Positions 21,394-31,374 of a stretch of 64,000 nucleotides of DNA are shown piece after piece. Position 1 is the stretch's first letter, and each line of letters begins with the position of its first letter. The notes under the pieces were generated by a model. The model was not told the origin of the DNA, made no database searches, and saw only the letters and a list, made by a program, of their open reading frames with translations. Made by a program: the position numbers and the translations under genes. The stretch is from Pseudomonas sp. SL4(2022) (GTDB lineage Bacteria; Pseudomonadota; Gammaproteobacteria; Pseudomonadales; Pseudomonadaceae): the NCBI RefSeq assembly GCF_026625725.1, contig NZ_CP113060.1, forward strand, positions 3,354,001 through 3,418,000, given 5' to 3'.

Positions 21394-21960
21394 ATGAGCA
21401 TCAAATCGGATAAGTGGATTCGCCGCATGGCTCAAGAGCACGGCATGATCGAGCCTTTCGTTGAGCGCCAGGTGCGCAACGAGGGGGCTGAGCGGCTGAT
21501 CTCCTACGGGGTTTCCAGTTATGGCTATGACGTGCGCTGCGCCGATGAATTCAAGGTGTTCACCAACATCAACTCGGCGACTGTTGACCCGAAGAACTTC
21601 GATGAGAAGAGCTTTGTCGATGTGAAAAGTGATGTGTGCATCATTCCACCGAACTCCTTCGCCCTGGCTCGCACCGTGGAGTTCTTCCGCATCCCGCGCG
21701 ACGTGCTGACCATTTGCCTGGGCAAGAGCACGTACGCCCGTTGCGGCATCATCGTCAACGTCACGCCGCTGGAGCCGGAGTGGGAAGGCCACGTGACTCT
21801 GGAGTTCTCCAATACCACCACCTTGCCGGCGAAGATCTATGCCAACGAGGGTGTAGCGCAGATGCTGTTCCTGCAGTCCGATGAAGCATGCGAAGTGTCT
21901 TACAAGGATCGTGGTGGTAAGTACCAGGGCCAGCTGGGTGTGACCCTGCCCAGGGCTTGA
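21394..21960 (+). CDS. dcd: dCTP deaminase
   Basis: Converts dCTP to dUTP for thymidylate synthesis. Starting at 21394 ([13 protein letters not shown]) the protein is 188 residues, the family length. [13 protein letters not shown], the [10 protein letters not shown] block and the catalytic-glutamate segment [14 protein letters not shown] are all present. A terminator follows. Confidence 0.96.
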   Translation: MSIKSDKWIRRMAQEHGMIEPFVERQVRNEGAERLISYGVSSYGYDVRCADEFKVFTNINSATVDPKNFDEKSFVDVKSDVCIIPPNSFALARTVEFFRIPRDVLTICLGKSTYARCGIIVNVTPLEPEWEGHVTLEFSNTTTLPAKIYANEGVAQMLFLQSDEACEVSYKDRGGKYQGQLGVTLPRA

Positions 21961-21975
21961 TCGGTCGCGGTAACG

Positions 21976-22003
21976 AAAAAGGCCGGGCAATGCCCGGCTT
22001 TTT
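21976..22003. terminator. Bidirectional terminator between dcd and nadE
   Basis: AAAAAGGCCGGGCA / TGCCCGGCTTTTT stem with T runs on both strands, between convergent genes. Confidence 0.88.
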
Positions 22004-22019
22004 CATGGGTTTCAGAAAC

Positions 22020-22847
22020 TCAGGGAACCAGCGGTAGTTCGCGCTTATGGCGAGTGGCGTCATAGGTGCGCACGATGATGGCGTAGGCTTCCTCGCGCAC
22101 GGGCTGGCCGTGCAGGAAGGCATCGATTTCCGCGTAGCTGACGCCGTGAGCTTCTTCGTCCGGCTTGCCGGGGCGCAGTTCCTCCAGATCGGCCGTAGGC
22201 ACTTTAAACACCAAGTTTGCCGGTGCGCCCAGGTGTTGGGCGATGGCGCGCACCTGGCCTTTGACCAGGCCAGATAGCGGGGCGAGGTCGCAGGCACCGT
22301 CGCCAAACTTGGTGAAAAAGCCCATGACCGCCTCGGCCGCGTGGTCAGTGCCGATCACCAGGCCGTTGTTGGCGTTGGCGATGGCGAACTGGGCCACCAT
22401 GCGGATACGTGCCTTGATATTGCCGGTGACGAAGTCGCGGCGGGCATCGCTGAGCTTCTTCAGGTGAGTCACCTGCTCGCTGAGGCCCACTACGCTGTCT
22501 GCGATATTCACTGTGTCCTCTTCATCGGCGCGTATGAATTTCAGCGAATCCTGAGCGTCCTGCTCATCATGCTGTGTGCCATGGGGCAGGCGCACGGCGA
22601 TAAAACGATAGGCCTGATCACCGGTTTCCGTCCGCAATTCTTCTACGCACAACTGAGCCAGGCGCCCGGCAGTCAGTGAGTCGACGCCGCCGCTGATACC
22701 CAGTACCAACACCTTGAGGCCGGCGTTCTGCAGGCACTGTTTGATAAAGGTCTTGCGCTTGTCGATCTGCGCCACCAGCGCAGCGGTATCGGCGAAAGAC
22801 GCGACTACATCGAGGGCGGCGGCGATTTCGGCTTGGCGATTGCTCAT
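22020..22847 (-). CDS. nadE: NH3-dependent NAD+ synthetase
   Basis: Last step of NAD synthesis, amidation of deamido-NAD. The start at 22847 ([14 protein letters not shown]) gives 275 residues without a glutaminase domain, so it uses ammonia. The PP-loop is [14 protein letters not shown], and [18 protein letters not shown] is the conserved deamido-NAD site. It is the last gene of the pncA-pncB-nadE operon, 10 bases after pncB. Confidence 0.96.
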   Translation of the reverse strand: MSNRQAEIAAALDVVASFADTAALVAQIDKRKTFIKQCLQNAGLKVLVLGISGGVDSLTAGRLAQLCVEELRTETGDQAYRFIAVRLPHGTQHDEQDAQDSLKFIRADEEDTVNIADSVVGLSEQVTHLKKLSDARRDFVTGNIKARIRMVAQFAIANANNGLVIGTDHAAEAVMGFFTKFGDGACDLAPLSGLVKGQVRAIAQHLGAPANLVFKVPTADLEELRPGKPDEEAHGVSYAEIDAFLHGQPVREEAYAIIVRTYDATRHKRELPLVP

Positions 22848-22857
22848 TTCAAAGTCC

Positions 22858-24063
22858 TCACTGGGCGTCGCTGACGCGAAAAACATGTTTTAGATAGCTG
22901 ACAAAGTTGTCGTCGCGGCATTGGGTCTTACCCGGCGCATCGGAAATCTTGGCGACTGGCTGGCCATTGCAGGCGGTCATCTTGATCACGATGTTCATTG
23001 GTTCGACCCCGGGAATGTCGCAGGTCAGCTTGGTGCCGATGCCAAAGCTTACGTTGATCCGTCCGTAAAGTGCACGGTAGAGCTGTAGCGATTTATCTAG
23101 AGTGAGTCCATCGGAAAACACCAGCGTCTTGCTCTTAGGGTCGATACCCAGTTTTTCGTAGTGGGCGATGGCCTTTTCTGCCCAGCGCAGTGGATCACCG
23201 GAGTCGTGACGCAGGCCGTCGAACAGTTTGGCGAAGTACAGGTCGAAGTCGGCCAGGAAGGCATCCATAGTGATGCAATCGGTCAGGGCGATGCCAAGCA
23301 GGCCGCGGTATTCGCGTACCCAGCAGTCGAGCGCGGCGCTTTGGCTGTCGATCAGCCGCGGGCCTAGCTGCTGGTGCGCCATCAGCCATTCGTGGGCCAT
23401 GGTGCCGATTGGCTTGAGGTCGAACTCGCGGGCCAGGTGCACGTTGCTGGTGCCGACGAAACGTCCAGGGAAGTCGTGCTTGAGAATGTGCACCATCTGT
23501 TCCTGTACCCGGTAGGAAAAACGCCGGCGGGTGCCAAAATCGGCGATCTGGAAACCTTCCAGCTCGGCGGCCGAAGCCTCGCCCTTGAGCCAGTCGAGCT
23601 TCTGGTAAAGACGCTCGCTGGCTTGCTCCAGCAGCACTTCGCGGTAGCGATAGCGATTACGCACCTCGCTGACGATGGCCAGCAGTGGGATTTCGTAGAG
23701 GATCACATGCAGCCAGGGTCCGCGCAGGCGGATGCATAGCTGGCCGTCTTCGATGCTGGTGTGCACGTAGCGCAGGTTGAAGCGAAACAGGCTGAGAAAA
23801 CGGGTGAAGTCTGGCTTGATGAACGGAATGCGTTCGAGGAAGGCCAGCTGGTCAGCACTCATGCTCAGCTCGCTCAGGCGCTCGATCTGATAGCGGATCT
23901 CGGCCAGGTAGGGCGTCAGGTCCTCGGCGTTGCGGCAGCGGAACTCCCATTCCACCTCGGCGTTGGGGTAGTTGTGCAGCACCGCCTGCATCATGGTCAG
24001 TTTGTAGAAGTCGGTATCCAGCAGGTTCTGCACGATCCGCTCGGCAAATACGCTTTCACCCAT
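22858..24063 (-). CDS. pncB: Nicotinate phosphoribosyltransferase
   Basis: Makes nicotinate mononucleotide from nicotinate and PRPP in NAD salvage. The 401-residue protein opens with [16 protein letters not shown], has the active-site histidine region [15 protein letters not shown], and a C-terminal phosphate-binding segment [11 protein letters not shown]. It lies 2 bases from pncA, so the two are co-translated. Confidence 0.96.
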   Translation of the reverse strand: MGESVFAERIVQNLLDTDFYKLTMMQAVLHNYPNAEVEWEFRCRNAEDLTPYLAEIRYQIERLSELSMSADQLAFLERIPFIKPDFTRFLSLFRFNLRYVHTSIEDGQLCIRLRGPWLHVILYEIPLLAIVSEVRNRYRYREVLLEQASERLYQKLDWLKGEASAAELEGFQIADFGTRRRFSYRVQEQMVHILKHDFPGRFVGTSNVHLAREFDLKPIGTMAHEWLMAHQQLGPRLIDSQSAALDCWVREYRGLLGIALTDCITMDAFLADFDLYFAKLFDGLRHDSGDPLRWAEKAIAHYEKLGIDPKSKTLVFSDGLTLDKSLQLYRALYGRINVSFGIGTKLTCDIPGVEPMNIVIKMTACNGQPVAKISDAPGKTQCRDDNFVSYLKHVFRVSDAQ

Positions 24064-24065
24064 GA

Positions 24066-24710
24066 TCAGATCCTCTTATCCGTGTTGAGGGCCGCGTCCA
24101 GCTCGTTCAGGCTGGCGTACAGCTCGATGCCTGCTGCGCACATCTCGCTGCAGGCGTTTTGCGCGGTTGCTTCGGCAATGGCGCGGCAGGCCGGCAGATA
24201 GACGCCGACCTCGAAACCGGCACGGCGCAGTTGCAGGGCGGTGGTCTTCACGCAGTAGTCGAGGGCCAGACCGCCCACCAGTACGCGCTGCACGCCATTG
24301 TGCAGGAGAAACTCGATGGCGCCCGTGCTGCGCTTCTCGGCCAGGTCGTGGTAACAGGCGCCGTAGGGATGCAGGTCCGGCTCGACGCCTTTCCACACGA
24401 AGTAGTCGTAGTCCAGCGGCAGTGGCAGTTCATCCAGCAGCTCGAATCCAGGCGTGCCCGGTACGCAGTGGCTGACCCAGCTGAGATCGGCGTTGACCAG
24501 CGGCAGCGGCTTGAGCATCTCGGCATGGCTCGGTGCGATCCAGGCGGCTTGCGGGCTGTGCGCGTCCTTGCTGCCCAGGCGCAGGTGAGCGCGGCTGGCC
24601 AGCTCATTCAGGGCGGGGGCGATCTGTTCGCCACCGGCCACCGGCAGCTCATCTGGACACAGCGGGGTAAAGCCTTTCTGTGCATCGACGTCGAAGCTGG
24701 CGATTTTCAT
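24066..24710 (-). CDS. pncA: Nicotinamidase
   Basis: Cysteine hydrolase that deamidates nicotinamide. The 214-residue protein has the triad in FDVDAQKGF (Asp), VWKGVEPD (Lys) and [13 protein letters not shown] (Cys), and KDAHSP next to the metal ligands. It is the first gene of the salvage operon and faces nrtR across a perfect palindrome, so repression by NrtR is likely. Confidence 0.92.
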   Translation of the reverse strand: MKIASFDVDAQKGFTPLCPDELPVAGGEQIAPALNELASRAHLRLGSKDAHSPQAAWIAPSHAEMLKPLPLVNADLSWVSHCVPGTPGFELLDELPLPLDYDYFVWKGVEPDLHPYGACYHDLAEKRSTGAIEFLLHNGVQRVLVGGLALDYCVKTTALQLRRAGFEVGVYLPACRAIAEATAQNACSEMCAAGIELYASLNELDAALNTDKRI

Positions 24711-24738
24711 GGGTAGCGCTCCTTGTTGCGCGTTTGCA

Positions 24739-24773
24739 TGACCACATATTCCATCTGATGTAATATGTGGTCA
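24739..24773. promoter_or_regulatory. Palindromic operator, probable NrtR site
   Basis: TGACCACATATT and AATATGTGGTCA form a perfect 12-base inverted repeat with an 11-base spacer. It lies 28 bases upstream of the pncA start and ~75 bases upstream of nrtR. Position between a NAD salvage operon and a divergent NrtR-family gene makes it the likely operator; binding is not shown. Confidence 0.7.
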
Positions 24774-24847
24774 AGCGCTTTTCTGCGAAATACGTGAATT
24801 TCGTCGGGTTATTGGTCAAGATGAAATAAGTCGAAGGAATTGGAGGG

Positions 24848-25543
24848 ATGATGGGATCTGCAGAAGTGCTGGCCAGCGTGGATATCGTTGCGCTGCGTCT
24901 GAGCGGGGCGGGCGAGTTGGAACTGTTACTGATTCGTCGTGCCCAGGCACCGTTCGCCGGGCAGTGGGCGTTGCCCGGTGTGCTGGTCAACGGTCGCTGC
25001 GCCGACCTCAGTCTGGATGTCGCTGCGACGCGTGCATTGCAGGAAAAGGCGCGGGTGCAGCCGCAGCACCTGGAGCAGGTGGCGACAGTGGGCAACGCGG
25101 TGCGTGACCCGCGTGGCTGGTCGTTGAGCACCTTCTACCTGGCCCTGTTGCCCGCCGATACCGCGTTGCTGGGCGAGGACCTGTGTTTTGTCAGCCTGGC
25201 GCAGGTGCTCGACGAGCGCTTCGCGCTGCCATTCGACCATGTGCATTTGGTGGCGCAAGCGCTGGAGCGGCTGGCCAGCAAGTCGGTGTACACCTCGCTG
25301 CCGCTCTATTTGCTGCCCCCGCGCTTTACCGTGACCGAGGCGTTGCTGGCGTTTCAGGCCTGCCTGGGGCAGGCAGTACAGCACACCACCCTGCGTGGTC
25401 GCCTGGAAAAAATGAAGCAGCAGGGCTGGATCAGTGATACCGGCGAGAAGAACTACCCGAAGATGGGCCGGCCTCAATCGCTCATCGCACATGAACCTCA
25501 GGCATCTGGAGTTTTTACCTTTGATCGCAGTTTGCTGAGCTAA
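24848..25543 (+). CDS. nrtR: NrtR-type Nudix transcriptional regulator of NAD metabolism
   Basis: The 231-residue protein joins an N-terminal Nudix domain (residues ~10-135) to a C-terminal winged helix (RGRLEKMKQQGWISDTGEKNYPKMGRP). The Nudix box is degenerate: where GX5EX7REUXEE is expected, it reads GVLVNGRCADLSLDVAATRALQEKARV and lacks the catalytic glutamates, so it is probably a ligand sensor and not a hydrolase. NrtR proteins repress NAD genes and release DNA on binding ADP-ribose. Starts at 24848 or 24851 are both possible (AAGGA and GGAGG upstream). Confidence 0.9.
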   Translation: MMGSAEVLASVDIVALRLSGAGELELLLIRRAQAPFAGQWALPGVLVNGRCADLSLDVAATRALQEKARVQPQHLEQVATVGNAVRDPRGWSLSTFYLALLPADTALLGEDLCFVSLAQVLDERFALPFDHVHLVAQALERLASKSVYTSLPLYLLPPRFTVTEALLAFQACLGQAVQHTTLRGRLEKMKQQGWISDTGEKNYPKMGRPQSLIAHEPQASGVFTFDRSLLS

Positions 25544-25555
25544 ATTGCGGGCAAA

Positions 25556-25585
25556 AGAAAGGGCGCCAGAGGCGCCCTAAAACGA
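25556..25585 (-). terminator. Terminator for the acylase gene
   Basis: GGGCGCC / GGCGCCC stem with an AGA loop. The T-rich run (TTTCTTTT) follows it on the minus strand, so it best suits the minus-strand acylase, ~90 bases after its stop; it may also stop nrtR read-through. Confidence 0.65.
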
Positions 25586-25618
25586 TGATGTGTGGAGTAA
25601 GTCCGCTTTATCTGAGCA

Positions 25619-25646
25619 GCAACCGCTGAATTGGTTCAGCGGTTGC
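25619..25646. repeat. Perfect hairpin between nrtR and the acylase gene
   Basis: GCAACCGCTGAA / TTCAGCGGTTGC with a TTGG loop, 12 perfect pairs, no T tail. A near relative lies at 34155-34183. Confidence 0.6.
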
Positions 25647-25676
25647 CGACGAATGGTCATTTGGCAGTTGCTCAGC

Positions 25677-28214
25677 TCAATTGTCCGGCATCAGCAGCAG
25701 GCGCTTGCTGCCGTAGACCTTGTCGAGGTTTTGTGACTGGAATGGGAAGCTCATGTAGCTGCCTTTCAGCCAAGCGTCGATACCGTCAGCGTAATGCTTA
25801 CTGGCTGGGTTACTGGATTGCCCGGAGCTATTGAGGCCGATCAGCGGCTCTTCGCGGCCGAAGTCGACCACGATGCGCATGGCTGGGATCAGCCAGGTAT
25901 CGAAATTTTCCCCCCATTTGTAGGCTGCAACGTTCAGCGTGCCGTGATCACCGCCGGCTGGGTAGGGACCACGGTCGAGATAGCCCTTGATGGCGTTGAT
26001 GCTGGTGCGTTGGCTGGCGCTCATGTACTGCGCCAGCTGGGTAGTTTCGGTGGTCCAGTTGTAGGTGTGTAGCTTGCCCCACTGCCAGGCACTGCGTTCA
26101 CTGCCCAGTTTGCTTTCCAGCAGGGTTATGGCACCGGCCAGGCTGCGCGCGAGGATGGCGGGTTTGTCTTCGCGTTGCGCAGTTCGGGTGTCGTTCCAGA
26201 ATGGGCTGTCCTCGCGGCCCAGCAGATGGTCCGCCTGGGCTGAATAGGAGTTGTTGGCGGTATCGACCAGGGCCTTCCAGGCCGGACTACTTTCTGGGCC
26301 CAGTTCATCGAGGAAGGTGTCCCGCGCGCTTTGGTAGAGGAAGGTGCTATACAAGGCAGCATCTGCCGAGCTGGCTGCCATCTTTCCGTCGAATTTCATC
26401 AGGCGACCGTAGGCCTCGCGGGCTTTGCTGCGTTCGGCCGCTGGTAGGGCCTCAATGGCGGCCTGCAGGCCTTCGGTCATGCCGGGGGCGCTGAACATGT
26501 TCTGCAGCTTGGCCACGAAAGGTGACGTCTGGTCGTACTGCATGGCAATCATGCTTTGCGTGTCATGTCGGCCAGTGGCGGCAAGTTCGGCAATGCGTTC
26601 GGCGCGCTCAGGATAGAACCAGGAATTGGACAGCTGCATGCCGTAACCGCGTGGGACTGTGCGGTGGTTGGCGGTGCCCAGCCAGCCTTGCGGCGGGTCC
26701 TGATCGTACGGATGCAGCATCGGGTCCGCGAAACCGTCCCAGGCATACTGGCTGTCCCAACCCGGCGAGGGCATGAGGCCCAGGCCGGCACGGCGGTTGG
26801 GGAAGCGCCCGGTAACTTGCCAGCCGATATGCTGCGCATCGGCGAAGACAATGTTCAACGGCATGGCGCGGACTTCGCGGGTGGCCTCGAAGGCCTGTTC
26901 AACCGATTGCGCCCGCGATAGGTCGAAGAAGGCATCGAGAGTCTTATCGGCTTCGAACTGGGTGGTTTTCAAGGCCAAGCCGTAGCGACTGGTCAGCTGC
27001 ATGGGCTGCAGCATGTGTTTGCGCTCGCCCAGTACCGAGTTCAGCAGGGGGCCGTGGCGGGTTTCGAAAATGGTTTCGCGGATCGGTCGCTGACCTTTGA
27101 TAAAGAAGGTTTCCTGGCGTTCCTGCGCGGGCAGCCATTTGCCGTCGGCCAGGTAGTGCAGGCGGCCGCCTTGCTGCTTGACCTGCTCAAGGAACAGATC
27201 CTGGTTGTCGCCCATGACCATGGTCATGCCCCAGCCCAGTTTTCCGTTAAAACCAGCAACCACGGCCGGTACGCCGGCAATCGATACGCCTGCGGCTTGG
27301 TATTTCGGCGAGCGGATCTGCACGAAATTCCACACCGATGGCATCGACAGCGGCAGGTGGGTATCGTTGGCCAACAGGCTTTTGCCACTGCGGGTACGCT
27401 GCGGGGCGAATGCCCAGTTGTTGGAGGCCGCTACGCCGAGCATGTGGGTGTCGGCGAATTGACTGACGGCTGAGCTAATGGCGTTCAGGCCGGCCAGTTG
27501 ACCCTTGAGATCGAGGCCTTTGAGTTTGTCGGCCTCGTCAAACGGCAATGGCTCGTCGGGGTAGGTTGGCAGCAGCCATGCTAGTTGCTCACTACCGACT
27601 TTTTGCGCAAGCACCAGCGAGGCGATTTCTTCTTGCAGGTTGACCGCCAGGCCGAAGTTCAGCAGGCAGAACACCAGCACTGAGTCTTCGGCTTTCCAGT
27701 AGTCCGGACGATAACCGGACTCGGCCAGGTCCATCGGTAGTTTGTCGCGGTAGCGGAACAGGTAAGCGTTGACCCCACGGGCATAGACTTCGAAGAATTT
27801 CTTGATGCGCGGCGAGGCATTGCTATAGAGGACCTCAGCGCTTTTCTTCAGGTTGACCGCGCGCATGAAGCGGTCCATTTCCAGCACGCCTGGGCCGGCC
27901 ATTTCAGCCAGTCTGCCTTCTGCCATCAAGCGCAAGCCAATCATCTGGCTGAGGCGGTCGCTGGCGTGTACATAGCCCAGGGCGAACAGCGCGTCGTGGA
28001 AGGTGGTGGTTTCAATCAGCGGCATGCCCAACGAATTGCGGCGAATCACCACGCTTTGCGCCAGGCCCTTGACCCGCATGATGCCCTGGTCCGGGTGCAC
28101 GCTGTCACCGTACCGGCTGTTCAGCAATGATTGGCAGCCACTGAGTGCGACCATGGCCGTAAGTATGGCGGAGAGGCTTAAAAGGCTCACGGGGCGTAAC
28201 GCGCGCGCTAGCAT
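25677..28214 (-). CDS. Penicillin-acylase-family lipoprotein (QuiP-like acylase)
   Basis: Ntn-hydrolase precursor of 845 residues, expected to be cleaved autocatalytically into alpha and beta chains. A lipoprotein signal ends in LSGC (Cys27). The beta chain should begin at Ser264 in [14 protein letters not shown], the N-terminal nucleophile; the family block [13 protein letters not shown] follows. P. aeruginosa QuiP, an acyl-homoserine-lactone acylase, has a similar length, so quorum-signal or cyclic-dipeptide hydrolysis is possible, but substrate cannot be read from sequence. Monocistronic, with its own terminator. Confidence 0.85.
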   Translation of the reverse strand: MLARALRPVSLLSLSAILTAMVALSGCQSLLNSRYGDSVHPDQGIMRVKGLAQSVVIRRNSLGMPLIETTTFHDALFALGYVHASDRLSQMIGLRLMAEGRLAEMAGPGVLEMDRFMRAVNLKKSAEVLYSNASPRIKKFFEVYARGVNAYLFRYRDKLPMDLAESGYRPDYWKAEDSVLVFCLLNFGLAVNLQEEIASLVLAQKVGSEQLAWLLPTYPDEPLPFDEADKLKGLDLKGQLAGLNAISSAVSQFADTHMLGVAASNNWAFAPQRTRSGKSLLANDTHLPLSMPSVWNFVQIRSPKYQAAGVSIAGVPAVVAGFNGKLGWGMTMVMGDNQDLFLEQVKQQGGRLHYLADGKWLPAQERQETFFIKGQRPIRETIFETRHGPLLNSVLGERKHMLQPMQLTSRYGLALKTTQFEADKTLDAFFDLSRAQSVEQAFEATREVRAMPLNIVFADAQHIGWQVTGRFPNRRAGLGLMPSPGWDSQYAWDGFADPMLHPYDQDPPQGWLGTANHRTVPRGYGMQLSNSWFYPERAERIAELAATGRHDTQSMIAMQYDQTSPFVAKLQNMFSAPGMTEGLQAAIEALPAAERSKAREAYGRLMKFDGKMAASSADAALYSTFLYQSARDTFLDELGPESSPAWKALVDTANNSYSAQADHLLGREDSPFWNDTRTAQREDKPAILARSLAGAITLLESKLGSERSAWQWGKLHTYNWTTETTQLAQYMSASQRTSINAIKGYLDRGPYPAGGDHGTLNVAAYKWGENFDTWLIPAMRIVVDFGREEPLIGLNSSGQSSNPASKHYADGIDAWLKGSYMSFPFQSQNLDKVYGSKRLLLMPDN

Positions 28215-28340
28215 GCTGCAGGCTCCTTGCGGGTAGAAAGGCTCAACGGGATGTTTGCGCTTATCGACATGCGCGTAGACAAGGCGGAGGCATTACGTTA
28301 GCCAGCGGCTATGTGCCTGACAAGCCGCTATTGCGGTAAG

Positions 28341-28805
28341 TCAGGCGCTTTGCCGCAAGGGTGGCAATGCCTCATCGAGTAACCAGCGAGCGGTGGCGCG
28401 AGCAGCGGCCTTATGCTGCAACTCCAGTTCACTGAAGCGCTGTTCATGCTGGCGTCGTATGTTTTTATCAAGAGCCTTCCAGGCCGCATGTGTGGGCACT
28501 TCTGCGGTAGCAGCAAACAGGTCATGAAAAACGGCGCAGCGAGGGTTGCGGCTCAAGGCAGTATCGCAGTTGTCCAGCAGCACCTTGATGCGAATAGCCC
28601 CTTCGATTAAGGGTAACTGGCCATCAAGCAGGCTGCTGGCAAGGATCTGCAAGTCATCCGCAATGCGGGTACGTTGAGCGCTGAACGCGGCGTTACGGGC
28701 TTTCTCCTGGTGCCAGACTCTCAGCCACAGGTGCAGGGCGTATCCGCTCAGTACGAGGACCAACGCACCACCAGCTAACAGTAAGAGTAGGCCAGGATTA
28801 CTCAT
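28341..28805 (-). CDS. DUF2489-type single-pass membrane protein
   Basis: A 154-residue protein with one N-terminal transmembrane helix (LLLLLAGGALVLVLSGYAL) and a mostly helical cytoplasmic domain (RIADDLQILASSLLDGQ, IRIKVLLDNCD). This fits the uncharacterised DUF2489 family from memory. The start at 28805 follows the SEC-C gene by 7 bases, so it ends a three-gene minus-strand operon. Confidence 0.72.
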   Translation of the reverse strand: MSNPGLLLLLAGGALVLVLSGYALHLWLRVWHQEKARNAAFSAQRTRIADDLQILASSLLDGQLPLIEGAIRIKVLLDNCDTALSRNPRCAVFHDLFAATAEVPTHAAWKALDKNIRRQHEQRFSELELQHKAAARATARWLLDEALPPLRQSA

Positions 28806-28812
28806 CGGCCGT

Positions 28813-29010
28813 TCAGGCGCCGTGGCATTTTTTGAATTTCTTTTGGCTGCCACATGGGCAGGGATCATTGCGGCCGACGTCCTTCAAGGCATTGCGCACA
28901 GGCTCTTGGTGGCCATGATTGCAGTGCGGTCCGTGCACGTGGTCGTGATCATGGTTGTGATCATGGCCGTGATTGCAATCAGGACCATGGACGTGTTCTT
29001 GCTGTGTCAT
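28813..29010 (-). CDS. Small His-rich protein with SEC-C zinc motif
   Basis: A 65-residue protein. The N-terminal half is a histidine-rich metal-binding tract ([20 protein letters not shown]); the C-terminal half is a complete SEC-C motif [19 protein letters not shown] as found at the SecA C terminus. Start at 29010 ([10 protein letters not shown]). It begins 5 bases after the LEA-like lipoprotein stop. Role unknown; zinc binding is the safe inference. Confidence 0.8.
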   Translation of the reverse strand: MTQQEHVHGPDCNHGHDHNHDHDHVHGPHCNHGHQEPVRNALKDVGRNDPCPCGSQKKFKKCHGA

Positions 29011-29015
29011 GCGTT

Positions 29016-29507
29016 CTACTCCGGGATGTAATCGCCGGGAATTATCTCGCCATTGCGCGACATGTGCACGCTTTGTCCAAACATCCAGCCGGTTTTTACA
29101 GCGCCTTGCAGGCGATAGGGGATGGGCTGGTCGGGTTGATCCAAGGCTTTGACAATCTGGCGCAGATGGCGCCAAAGGTTGGTTCGTACAGGAATAGAGA
29201 AACTATGATGGCCATGTGCGGGTACGTTGAAGGAGATGTCAGATTCTCCTTCTGCCAGCTTCACCTGGTTAAGGTGCACGACATAGTCCATGCCACGCAC
29301 TGGCAGGCTGAAATTATTGGGATTGTCGATGCGAAAGCGCAGCGTGAAATGCTGCTCCAGCAGTTTGGCTTTTACGACGTCGACTTTAACGAGGCGTACT
29401 TCGGGCGACTTGAGATCGCCAGGAGAGGAGCAACCGCTAAGGCCTAACAGGAAGCCAAAAAATATCAGTAGGCTGAGAGTTCTTATCGTTTGCGCCTGAT
29501 AAAACAT
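29016..29507 (-). CDS. LEA type 2 (WHy domain) lipoprotein
   Basis: A 163-residue lipoprotein: signal with lipobox LSGC (Cys26), then one WHy/LEA14 beta-sandwich domain ([25 protein letters not shown], then [10 protein letters not shown]). Such domains are linked to stress tolerance in plants and bacteria. The start at 29507 is taken because the signal peptide begins there. First gene of the operon with the SEC-C and DUF2489 genes. Confidence 0.78.
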   Translation of the reverse strand: MFYQAQTIRTLSLLIFFGFLLGLSGCSSPGDLKSPEVRLVKVDVVKAKLLEQHFTLRFRIDNPNNFSLPVRGMDYVVHLNQVKLAEGESDISFNVPAHGHHSFSIPVRTNLWRHLRQIVKALDQPDQPIPYRLQGAVKTGWMFGQSVHMSRNGEIIPGDYIPE

Positions 29508-29619
29508 TGCATACTCCGAATGACGCATCAGTGTAACAAGCAAGTGCTTGGCTGCAACCTGTTGTGACGGTAAAAAAACCTGCGCCATACTGAGCAACGA
29601 TTAGTACAGGAGTATGACC

Positions 29620-30177
29620 ATGGCTCGCTACGAAGTGGCCTTCAGTGCGCAGTTGGTTCCGGGGGCTCAGTTGGAGTTGGTAAAAGCCAATGTGGCCAAG
29701 CTGTTCCAAGCAGATGAGCAGCGGCTCGCCCTGCTGTTTTCCGGTCGGCGTATCGTGATCAAAAGCAATCTGGACGAGGCCGGAGCCGAGAAATATCGCT
29801 CGACTCTGGAGCGTGCCGGGGCGGTGGTCGAAGTAGCCGACATGGACAAGGTAATTGAAGAGATTGAACTGGCACCGCCGCCAGCTGTTTTTCCTGCTCC
29901 TGCTCCTGCACCCGTCGTGGCAGCACAGCCACAGGCGGTCAGTAGCCCGGCAGGGCGCCTGCAGGTGGCCCCGCGTGATGAGTACATGGCCGCATTTGCC
30001 GAGGTAGATGCCCCGGATTTCGGTATTGCCCCGCTGGGTGATGACCTGCAGGACAGCAAGCCGGCGGCACCCGTACTGTCCCTGGATTTGTCGCAGTTCA
30101 GCCTGGCCCCCGCGGGTAGCGACATGGGTGAGCTTAAAAAGCCCCAGCAGGGCCGCCACCGGATATCTCACACCTGA
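29620..30177 (+). CDS. Conserved hypothetical protein with Pro/Ala linker
   Basis: A 185-residue cytosolic protein. Residues 1-75 form a compact domain (VAFSAQLVPGAQLELVKANVAKLF, FSGRRIVIKSNLDEAGAEKYRSTLERAGA) of a kind I recall at the N terminus of several Pseudomonas proteins. It is followed by a Pro/Ala linker and an acidic tail. ATG 29620 is preferred because GGAG is 8 bases upstream; the ATG at 29614 abuts it. No function assigned. Confidence 0.65.
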   Translation: MARYEVAFSAQLVPGAQLELVKANVAKLFQADEQRLALLFSGRRIVIKSNLDEAGAEKYRSTLERAGAVVEVADMDKVIEEIELAPPPAVFPAPAPAPVVAAQPQAVSSPAGRLQVAPRDEYMAAFAEVDAPDFGIAPLGDDLQDSKPAAPVLSLDLSQFSLAPAGSDMGELKKPQQGRHRISHT

Positions 30178-30238
30178 AACTGCAAGACTAGTTAGCAGGC
30201 TGCAGGGCGCTACCGCACAGTGTTCTGCTGCCATTGCA

Positions 30239-30709
30239 CTAGAAGTAGGCCGAGCAACACTTCTTGAATTTCAGTCCGCTGGCGCAGGGGCAGGCGTCAT
30301 TGCGGCCGGTCTTAAGTTCGACTGTCGGGTCGATGAAGTACCAGTTGCCAGCATGAGTAACAAAGGCCGAGCGTTCGCGGTGGCTATGCTCGCCGCTGCT
30401 GTCTCGCCAGTGGGCGGTGAAGGTGACGTAGGCGTGCGCGGGATCACCCGCGACATCTTCTGCTTTTTCTAGCTCAAGTCGCAGCCAGGTACTGTCCTGG
30501 CTCCAGCTATGGATGGCCTGTCGGTCAAGGCCATTCTGCTGTGCAGGTAATGTGCTGCACACCAGGTAGTCGATCAGCCCCAAGGCATAGGCGCTGTAGC
30601 GCGAACGCATCAAGGCCTCGGCACTGGGTGCGGGCGTGCCGGTATGATAAGGGCCGCAGCATTGCGCCAGTGACTGCTCACTGCCGCATGGGCAAGGTGG
30701 ACTGCTCAT
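30239..30709 (-). CDS. YchJ family protein with two SEC-C motifs
   Basis: The 156-residue protein carries SEC-C motifs at both ends ([18 protein letters not shown] and [18 protein letters not shown]) flanking a YchJ/NTF2-like core ([21 protein letters not shown]). Function unknown; zinc binding expected. It begins 3 bases after the DUF6231-like gene and is co-transcribed with it. Confidence 0.88.
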   Translation of the reverse strand: MSSPPCPCGSEQSLAQCCGPYHTGTPAPSAEALMRSRYSAYALGLIDYLVCSTLPAQQNGLDRQAIHSWSQDSTWLRLELEKAEDVAGDPAHAYVTFTAHWRDSSGEHSHRERSAFVTHAGNWYFIDPTVELKTGRNDACPCASGLKFKKCCSAYF

Positions 30710-30712
30710 GGG

Positions 30713-31210
30713 CTACCACCAGTACTTGCCGAAGTTTTCCGGGTTGGCCCAGAACTTCGCATTCAGCCAGTCCGGCACCTGCTTGTAATCGAGCAGGTCG
30801 TAGGTAAACAGGTTGAGGGTTTGCCCATCCCGTTGGAAACGCTCGCTGGCCTGCAAGGCCAGGGCGAAAAAGTCGGTTTCCTGCCACTCGCAGGCGTCCA
30901 GATCGACCAGTACGGCGATGCGACTAGCGTTCAGGTTGCGAACCCCGCCCAGCAGCTGCAGAGCAATACGTTTCTCAATATGTTCAAGGCAATCGACCAC
31001 CAGGGCCAGGTCAAAGCGTTGAGCCGCCAGTTGCGCCGGCAGTGCCGCAGCCGGGGCGTGGGCGATCTGGCAGTTCGGGTGGGCGGTGAGAAAGGCGTCA
31101 ATCGCCGGGAGTTCGCGGCTGCCAATAATCAACAGGCGTTGCGGTGTATAGCGGGCCAGCAGGGCCGCAAGTGCTTGCTGGGGCGTAAGGGGTGACAGGG
31201 GTGCAGGCAT
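30713..31210 (-). CDS. DUF6231-like protein (degenerate methyltransferase-like fold)
   Basis: A 165-residue protein starting at 31210. RLLIIGSREL followed by FDLALVVDCLEHIEKR resembles the glycine loop and post-strand-4 region of class I methyltransferases, but no clean SAM-binding GxGxG is present. I recall this family as DUF6231 in Pseudomonas. It is the promoter-proximal gene of a pair with ychJ. Confidence 0.62.
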   Translation of the reverse strand: MPAPLSPLTPQQALAALLARYTPQRLLIIGSRELPAIDAFLTAHPNCQIAHAPAAALPAQLAAQRFDLALVVDCLEHIEKRIALQLLGGVRNLNASRIAVLVDLDACEWQETDFFALALQASERFQRDGQTLNLFTYDLLDYKQVPDWLNAKFWANPENFGKYWW

Positions 31211-31320
31211 GAGATGTCCTCGCTCAGATACGCAAAGACTATCGTGCATGTGTGATGTGGCCTAGTGCGGATCGCGCTAACAATGTCTTTGTACATTCTC
31301 TGGCATATTTTGTTACGGGC

Positions 31321-31374
31321 GTCTTTACTCCCTCAGTATCGGTTTTTACCGATTTACCAATAGGAGATGGATAA
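31321..31374 (+). promoter_or_regulatory. Leader of first OmpA lipoprotein gene, shared motif and hairpin
   Basis: GTCTTTACTCC, then hairpin ATCGGT-TTTT-ACCGAT (31338-31353), then TAGGAGA and ATG. The same order and spacing recurs before the second paralogue at 32079-32130. Confidence 0.55.
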
